Part shown: in pieces, positions 58,976 to 64,000 of the stretch
Layout: each line of letters opens with the position of its first letter
How positions within the stretch are numbered: position 1 is the stretch's first letter
NCBI GenBank assembly: GCA_016716465.1
Contig: JADJWH010000001.1
Location: 1,240,001-1,304,000 of the forward strand
Source: Gammaproteobacteria bacterium
Lineage (GTDB): Bacteria > Pseudomonadota > Gammaproteobacteria > SZUA-140
Length of the DNA stretch: 64,000 nucleotides
Direction of reading: 5' to 3'
Program-made: the position numbers and the translations under genes
The notes under the pieces: model-generated
Told to the model about the DNA's origin: nothing
The model's input: only the letters and a program-made list of their open reading frames with translations
Database searches by the model: none

Positions 58976-59440
58976 TCACTTGGACGCGGAACCGCTGCCG
59001 CCGGCGGCGGGCATCTCCCCGGCGCGCAGACGGGCGGCGAGCCGGTCCAGGATGCCGTTGACGTATTTATGTCCGTGATGGGCGCCGAACATCTTGGCCA
59101 GCTCCACGGCCTCGTTGATCACGACGCGAAACGGGATCTCGGGATGATAGCGCAGCTCGCCGGCTCCGAGGCGCAGGATGGCCAGTTCGACCGGATCCAC
59201 CTCCTGGAGCGGACGGTCGAGCAGCGGCGCAAGCAGTTCGTCCAGTGGATCGACGTGGGCTAGGATCTCCGCCAGCACCTCGTCGAAGTAGGCGCGTTCG
59301 ATCTCGCCCTCGCCCTCGTCGATAAAGAACTGCGCGTCGAGGCCGCCGGCATCGCGTCCGGTCAACTGCCACTGGTACAGGGCCTGGACGATACAGCGCC
59401 TGGCCCGGCTGCGCGCGCTGTTCATGCGATTTCCCTTCAA
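58976..59440 (-). CDS. nusB: Transcription antitermination factor NusB
   Basis: A 154-residue all-helical protein starting MNSARSRARRCIVQALYQWQ after a possible earlier start MKGNR. The C-terminal VVINEAVELAKMFGAHHGHK, then YVNGILDRLA, is diagnostic. It binds boxA RNA with NusE in rRNA antitermination. The gene follows ribH by 19 bases. Confidence 0.95.
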   Translation of the reverse strand: MKGNRMNSARSRARRCIVQALYQWQLTGRDAGGLDAQFFIDEGEGEIERAYFDEVLAEILAHVDPLDELLAPLLDRPLQEVDPVELAILRLGAGELRYHPEIPFRVVINEAVELAKMFGAHHGHKYVNGILDRLAARLRAGEMPAAGGSGSASK

Positions 59441-59459
59441 GTAAATCGAGTCGGCCGAA

Positions 59460-59936
59460 TCAGCCGCTCAGCTTGCGCAGCAGGCTGACCATCTCGAGCG
59501 CGGTGAGCGCCGCGTCGGCGCCCTTGTTGCCGGCCTTGGTGCCGGCGCGCTCGATGGCCTGCTCGATCGTGTCGACGGTCAGGACGCCGAAGGTCACCGG
59601 CAGATCGCAGCTCAGCGCCACCTCGGCCAGTCCGCGCGCGCAGCCGCCCGCCACGTAGTCGAAATGGGCGGTACCGCCGCGAATCACCGCGCCGAGGGCG
59701 ATCACCGCATCGTAGCGCCGCGACGCGGCGAGCCGCTTGGCGACCAGCGGAAGCTCGAAGGCCCCGGGCACCTGCACGACCTCGATCGACTTGTCCTCCA
59801 CGCCGTGGCGGCGCAGGACGTCGAGCGCGCCGCGCAGGAGTGAATCGACGATGAAGCCGTTGAACCGGGACGCGACGATGGCGAAGCGGGCCGTCGTCGC
59901 GGAATAGTCGCCTTCTATGGTGCGTATGTCCGTCAT
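59460..59936 (-). CDS. ribH: 6,7-dimethyl-8-ribityllumazine synthase
   Basis: A 158-residue lumazine synthase: [15 protein letters not shown] near the start, [29 protein letters not shown] with the catalytic His, and [16 protein letters not shown]. It condenses the RibD product with dihydroxybutanone phosphate. It follows ribBA by 53 bases and precedes nusB, as in most gammaproteobacteria. Confidence 0.96.
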   Translation of the reverse strand: MTDIRTIEGDYSATTARFAIVASRFNGFIVDSLLRGALDVLRRHGVEDKSIEVVQVPGAFELPLVAKRLAASRRYDAVIALGAVIRGGTAHFDYVAGGCARGLAEVALSCDLPVTFGVLTVDTIEQAIERAGTKAGNKGADAALTALEMVSLLRKLSG

Positions 59937-59989
59937 CTCGTTTCCGTTCAGGCAGAATGTGCCGCTAGTGTAACCGATGCGCCCGGCGC

Positions 59990-61177
59990 TCAGCCATTCC
60001 CGGGCACATACTCGACGATCTCGAGCCCGAACCCGGACAGGCCCAGCAGGCGCTTGGGCGAACCCATCACGCGCATCCTCCGCACGCCGAGGTCGGCGAG
60101 GATCTGGGCGCCGATGCCGAAGGTGCGCAGTTCCGAGCTGATCGGCGGCTTGGGCAGCTCGATCCCCTTGTCGTGCAGCTGATGGTCCATGATGCGCCGC
60201 AACAGGCCCTGCGCGTCCTCGCCGCCGCGCAGCAGCACGACAACGCCGCCGGCCGGCTCACGCGCCACGCGCTCCAGCGCCTCGCGCAGGCTCCAGCTCG
60301 TCTCATGGAAGGTGGTGCCGAGCATGTCGCACAGCCGGTCTTCCATGTGGACGCGCACCAGCACCGGTTCCTCGGGACGGATCACCCCGCGGATCAGCGC
60401 CAGATGCAGCTGGTCATCGGCCGCGTCGTGATAGGCCTTGAGCCTGAAGTCGCCGTGGATCGTCGGCAGCGCGCACTCCGCGACCGGCTCCACCGTCTGC
60501 TCATGCTGCATGCGATGGTGAATGAGATCGGCCACGGTGCCGATCCTGAGGCCGTGCTCACGCGCGAATTGCATCAGCTGCGGGCGCCGCGCCATGCCGC
60601 CGTCCTCGTCGAGGATCTCGACGATCACCGCCGCCGGTTCGAAGCCGGCCAGGCGCGCCAGATCGCACCCGGCCTCGGTATGCCCGGCGCGGGCAAGCAC
60701 GCCGCCCGGCTGCGCCATCAGCGGGAAGATGTGGCCCGGCTGTACGAGATCGGACGGCCGGGCCTCGGGCGCGACCGCGGCCCGGATCGTGGTCGCGCGA
60801 TCGGCCGCCGAGATCCCGGTCGTCACTCCGCGCGCCGCTTCTATCGAGAGGGTGAAATTGGTCAGATGCTTCGCATAGGTATCGCTCACCATCAGCGGCA
60901 GGCGCAGTTGCTCGCAGCGCTCGCGCGTGAGGGTCAGGCAGATCAGACCGCGGCCGTAGCGGGCCATGAAGTTGACGTCCTCCGGGCGCACGCAGGCGGC
61001 GGCCATGACCAGGTCGCCCTCGTTTTCGCGCTCCTCGTCGTCCATCAGGACGATCATGCGCCCGCGCCGCAGATCCTCCACCAGCTCCGGCGTGGAATTG
61101 AAATGGGTCTCGTCGTCGCGCGACGCAGCGATCTCCACGACGGCATCTTGTTCCATAAAATCGCCCAGGCTAGACAT
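59990..61177 (-). CDS. ribB: RibB with degenerate RibA-like domain (RibBX type)
   Basis: About 395 residues. The N-terminal DHBP synthase domain is intact ([43 protein letters not shown]). The C-terminal GTP cyclohydrolase II-like domain has lost the Zn-binding cysteines: where RibA has HSECLTGD...LRCDCG, this protein has [24 protein letters not shown] activity is therefore unlikely, and a separate ribA elsewhere is expected. The start is ambiguous (ATGs at 61192, 61177 and 61156; none has a strong SD); 61177, which overlaps ribE by 8 bases, is used. Confidence 0.88.
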   Translation of the reverse strand: MSSLGDFMEQDAVVEIAASRDDETHFNSTPELVEDLRRGRMIVLMDDEERENEGDLVMAAACVRPEDVNFMARYGRGLICLTLTRERCEQLRLPLMVSDTYAKHLTNFTLSIEAARGVTTGISAADRATTIRAAVAPEARPSDLVQPGHIFPLMAQPGGVLARAGHTEAGCDLARLAGFEPAAVIVEILDEDGGMARRPQLMQFAREHGLRIGTVADLIHHRMQHEQTVEPVAECALPTIHGDFRLKAYHDAADDQLHLALIRGVIRPEEPVLVRVHMEDRLCDMLGTTFHETSWSLREALERVAREPAGGVVVLLRGGEDAQGLLRRIMDHQLHDKGIELPKPPISSELRTFGIGAQILADLGVRRMRVMGSPKRLLGLSGFGLEIVEYVPGNG

Positions 61178-61826
61178 CTCTGACAAATCCATGCTGATCG
61201 AGAAATTCACGCGTGATGCCCGCCGCCGGCGCCACGCGTCCCGCCAGCAGGCTCTCGATGTAACGCGCCACCAGATCGACCTCGAGGTTCACGCGCGTGC
61301 CGCGGCGATAGGTCCCGATGACCGTCTGTTCCAGGGTGTGGGGAATCACATTGACCTCGAACTGCGCCCCCGCCACCGCGTTGATCGTCAGGCTGACGCC
61401 ATCGACGCAGATCGAACCCTTCTCGGCCAGATAACGCGCGAGTCCGCCCGGCGCCTCGAAGCGCAGCCGGCGCGAGCGGCCCGCCTCGTCCAGGTCGACG
61501 AGCCGGCCGATGCCGTCGACATGACCACTGACCAGATGTCCGCCGAGCCGGGTGGTCGGCAGCAAGGCGAGCTCGAGATTCACCGGGTCGCCCGTGTGCA
61601 GATCGGACAGCGTGGTGCGGGCAAGCGTCTCGAGCGAGACATCGGCGGAAAACGCGTTGCCGCCGGGTTCGAGCGCGGTCAGACAGACGCCGTTGACCGC
61701 GACGCTGTCACCGGCGCGCAGATCCCCCAGGTCGATTTCGGCGCCACTGATGCGCAGGCGCATATCCGCGCCGCGCCGCTCCAGCGCGAGCAACGCACCC
61801 CGACCCAGTACGATACCGGTAAACAT
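61170..61826 (-). CDS. ribE: Riboflavin synthase alpha chain
   Basis: A 218-residue protein with two lumazine-binding repeats. The start MFTGIV is conserved, and the motifs GDSVAVNGVCLTA and GSICVDGVSLTINAV mark each half. It dismutates two lumazines to riboflavin. It follows ribD by 3 bases and overlaps ribBA. Trimeric, cytoplasmic. Confidence 0.96.
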   Translation of the reverse strand: MFTGIVLGRGALLALERRGADMRLRISGAEIDLGDLRAGDSVAVNGVCLTALEPGGNAFSADVSLETLARTTLSDLHTGDPVNLELALLPTTRLGGHLVSGHVDGIGRLVDLDEAGRSRRLRFEAPGGLARYLAEKGSICVDGVSLTINAVAGAQFEVNVIPHTLEQTVIGTYRRGTRVNLEVDLVARYIESLLAGRVAPAAGITREFLDQHGFVRDV

Positions 61827-61829
61827 GTC

Positions 61830-63023
61830 TCAGGCACCTCCGGCTGAGGGATGCGGTCGCGCGGTGATGCGCCAGTCGTCACCCACGGCGCGCGCATCCG
61901 TGATCACCAGCGGCACGGCCTGCGCGAGCGTCAGGGCATCCTGCAGGTCGAACAGCGCGCGGCCGCGGTCACCCAGCAGTTTCGGGGCAATATAGAGCAC
62001 CATTTCGTCGATCAAGCCTGCCTGCAACATGGCGCCGCTCAGGGTCGCGCCAGCTTCCAATAGTACCTCATTGACCTGACGCTGCGCCAAACCGGCCAGC
62101 AGCGCGCGCAGGTCCACGCGTCCGCCCGGACCGGGAAAGCGATCGTATTCGATCGAATCTCCAGAGGACGCCGCCCCACGCGGGCCCGGCGCATCCGCGG
62201 TGGCGATCAGTACCGGTCCGGGAACGGCCAGCAGCCGCGCGCCCGCCGGCATCCTGCCGTGGCTGTCGACGACGATGCGCAGCGGCCGGGGGATCGACGC
62301 CGGATCGACATGGCGCGCGAGTTCGCCGAGGTCCAGCTCATCCGGTCGCAGCGTCAGCCTGGGGTCGTCGGCGAGCACGGTGCCGATACCGGTCACGATC
62401 GCGCAACTCTGCGCCCGCAGGCGCTGCACATCGCGCCGCGCGGCGGCGCCGGTGATCCACTGGCTGCGCCCGTCCGCCGCCGCCGTGCGTCCGTCCAGCG
62501 TCAGCGCCAGTTTCGCGCGCACGTAGGGCCGGCCCGCGCGGTGGCGCGTGATGAAACCGGGATTCAGGGCCTCGGCCTCGGCGCCCATCAACCCGCTCTC
62601 CACCTCGACCCCGGCCTCACGCAGGCGCCGGATCCCGGCACCCGCCACTCGCGGATTCGGATCCGTCATCGCGGCGACCACGCGCCGCACCCCCGCCGCG
62701 ATCAGCGCCTCGGTGCACGGCGGCGTACGGCCGTGATGGCAACACGGCTCGAGCGTGACATAGGCAACGGCGCCGTGCGCACGCGCGCCGGCCTGCGCGA
62801 GCGCGGCCACCTCGGCATGCGGTCCGCCGGCACGCTCGTGCCATCCCGCGCCCACGATCTCGCCGTCGCGCGCGAGCACACAGCCCACGCGCGGATTGGG
62901 CCGGGTGGTATACCAGCCGCGGCGCGCCAGCCGCAGGGCCAGCGCCATCATTTCGTGATCCTGACGATCGTTCACGGGGACCGGGGCCGCCGTCACGACA
63001 GCCTCCGGCTGCGGCGCGGCCAT
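61830..63023 (-). CDS. ribD: Bifunctional pyrimidine deaminase/reductase RibD
   Basis: A 397-residue protein. The deaminase domain has the Zn site HAEVAAL and PCCHHGRTPPC, and the reductase domain (about 165-390) has NADPH-binding segments such as KLALTLDGRTAA and LLEAGATLSGAML. It performs the second and third steps of riboflavin synthesis. It directly follows nrdR (0-base gap). About 20 low-complexity residues precede the deaminase. Confidence 0.95.
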   Translation of the reverse strand: MAAPQPEAVVTAAPVPVNDRQDHEMMALALRLARRGWYTTRPNPRVGCVLARDGEIVGAGWHERAGGPHAEVAALAQAGARAHGAVAYVTLEPCCHHGRTPPCTEALIAAGVRRVVAAMTDPNPRVAGAGIRRLREAGVEVESGLMGAEAEALNPGFITRHRAGRPYVRAKLALTLDGRTAAADGRSQWITGAAARRDVQRLRAQSCAIVTGIGTVLADDPRLTLRPDELDLGELARHVDPASIPRPLRIVVDSHGRMPAGARLLAVPGPVLIATADAPGPRGAASSGDSIEYDRFPGPGGRVDLRALLAGLAQRQVNEVLLEAGATLSGAMLQAGLIDEMVLYIAPKLLGDRGRALFDLQDALTLAQAVPLVITDARAVGDDWRITARPHPSAGGA

Positions 63024-63533
63024 TCAGGCGTCTTCATCCGGCGTGAGCAGCGAATACTGCCTTTTCTTGAGCTCCGAGGAGGCGTCGCTCTGCAAGCGCT
63101 CGATCTCTTCGCGAAACGCGTTGACGTCCTGGAAACGGCGATAGACCGAGGCGAAGCGGACGTAGGCCACCTCGTCGAGGTCGCGCAGTTCGTTCATCAC
63201 CCACTCGCCCAGCTCGCGCGCGCGTATCTCGCGTTCACCCGAGACATGCAGCCGATGCTTGATGTGATTGATGGCGGATTCGATGGCTTCGATGTCCACC
63301 GGACGCTTCTCCAGGGCGCGCAACATGCCGCGCCGCAGCTTCTCCTCGTTGAAGGGCTCCCGCGTCCCATCGTGCTTGACGATGTGGGGAAAGACGAGTT
63401 CAGCGCTCTCGAAGGTCGTGAAACGTTCCGTGCAGCTGACGCATTCGCGCCGCCGGCGGATGGAGGCACCCTCGTTCGCGAGGCGGGAATCGATCACCCG
63501 GGTATCGACAGCGCCGCAGAATGGGCATCGCAT
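63024..63533 (-). CDS. nrdR: Transcriptional repressor NrdR
   Basis: A 169-residue repressor: Zn ribbon [17 protein letters not shown], then [12 protein letters not shown], and an ATP-cone (about 49-139; [24 protein letters not shown] segment). It binds NrdR boxes to repress ribonucleotide reductase genes when dATP is high. Encoded between glyA and ribD as usual. No NrdR targets are in the window. Confidence 0.96.
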   Translation of the reverse strand: MRCPFCGAVDTRVIDSRLANEGASIRRRRECVSCTERFTTFESAELVFPHIVKHDGTREPFNEEKLRRGMLRALEKRPVDIEAIESAINHIKHRLHVSGEREIRARELGEWVMNELRDLDEVAYVRFASVYRRFQDVNAFREEIERLQSDASSELKKRQYSLLTPDEDA

Positions 63534-63594
63534 AGGGGTCAGCCGTTACTCACGTACGCCCGCGAATGAACTCCGCCGGCGCGAGCACTAACTC

Positions 63595-64000
63595 TCAGGA
63601 TCCATACACCGGATAACGCCGGCAGACGTCCAGTACCTGGCCGCGCACCCGGTCGATCACACCCGCATCGCCCGGACGGTCGAGAATATCGCAGATCCAG
63701 TCCGCGAGCGCGCGCACCTCGGCCTCCTTAAAGCCGCGCGTGGTGACCGCGGGGGTGCCGATACGGATGCCGCTGGTGACGAAGGGGGAACGCGGATCGT
63801 TCGGCACGCTGTTCTTGTTGACCGTGATGTTGGCCGCGCCGAGGGCCGCGTCGGCGTCCTTGCCGGTGATGTCCTTGTCGATCAGGTCGACCAGGAACAG
63901 GTGGTTGTCGGTGCCGCCGGACACGATCTTGTAGCCGCGCTCCTGCATGCGTGCCGCCATTGCGCGCGCGTTGGCGAGCACCTGCCGCTGGTAGACGCCG
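63595..64000 (-). CDS. glyA: Serine hydroxymethyltransferase, C-terminal part (cut by window end)
   Basis: The last 134 residues of GlyA are visible: [43 protein letters not shown] and the C-terminal helix. The PLP lysine lies outside the window. It makes glycine and methylene-THF from serine. The gene runs leftward into nrdR about 60 bases later, the conserved glyA-nrdR-ribD order. Confidence 0.95.
   Translation of the reverse strand, partial: GVYQRQVLANARAMAARMQERGYKIVSGGTDNHLFLVDLIDKDITGKDADAALGAANITVNKNSVPNDPRSPFVTSGIRIGTPAVTTRGFKEAEVRALADWICDILDRPGDAGVIDRVRGQVLDVCRRYPVYGS

Noticed and set aside
61827..63023. FMN riboswitch before the riboflavin genes
   Set aside because: ribD directly abuts nrdR and the gaps are too short. 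No RFN signature was seen.

Overview
The window is a high-GC chromosomal segment from a gammaproteobacterium. The evidence is gene order: pncC-recA-recX-alaS-lysC-csrA-tRNA-Ser-tRNA-Arg, epmA/efp/epmB, parE-parC, xseB-ispA-dxs, glyA-nrdR-ribD-ribE-ribBA-ribH-nusB-thiL-pgpA, and a glrK-qseG-glrR triplet. The rubrerythrin/Fe-S/DUF3501 cluster, the MSHA-type pilus locus and the SCO1/PCu(A)C pair would suit a free-living, respiring Chromatiales-like bacterium. The species cannot be named from sequence alone.

Layout. 0-3.7 kb: a conserved hypothetical, an R3H/AAA ATPase, a cold-shock-like RRM protein, a secreted EF-hand protein and an Ala-rich lipoprotein. 3.8-7.3 kb: glrK-qseG-glrR, a two-component system with a sigma54 activator. 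7.3-10.95 kb: corA, then DUF3501, an Fe-S oxidoreductase and a rubrerythrin read leftward behind a perfect palindromic operator candidate. 11.3-24.2 kb: one long leftward operon for an MSHA-like type IV pilus machine (mshM-L-N-E-G-I-J-K plus three pilin-like substrates), preceded by a good sigma54 promoter match. 24.4-26.6 kb: a candidate 29-residue membrane peptide, a yybP-ykoY Mn2+ riboswitch driving a GDT1-type exporter, and a copper-delivery pair. 26.6-30.4 kb: a consensus sigma70 promoter driving a small Tat-exported, His-rich, amphipathic peptide; a MerR-regulated DUF2938/DUF2798 operon; an AGCS symporter. 30.5-34.3 kb: an accessory segment bounded by a tRNA-Arg fragment and the intact tRNA-Arg. 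It holds a dead IS3 transposase, an AT-rich HExxH metallopeptidase and an indel-ridden second copy of the neighbouring chromosomal DNA. 34.3-64 kb: housekeeping genes for RNA regulation, lysine biosynthesis, translation, recombination, EF-P modification, phospholipids, topoisomerase IV, isoprenoids, pterin/queuosine and riboflavin.

Two features need care. A family of roughly 25-bp palindromes (GGGGAC(A/G)GATTT and its complement) is scattered at gene ends between 43.9 and 57.4 kb. A 638-base stretch at 45,968-46,605 has no thymine on the + strand. With the G-run at 44.77 kb and the indel-rich duplicate at 33-34.2 kb, this suggests unpolished, low-quality read data in intergenic parts of the assembly.

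The best candidates for undescribed biology are the Tat-exported His-rich amphipathic peptide, the reduced MSHA-like machine with modular pilin-like substrates, the 29-residue membrane peptide beside the Mn riboswitch, and the tRNA-Arg island metallopeptidase.
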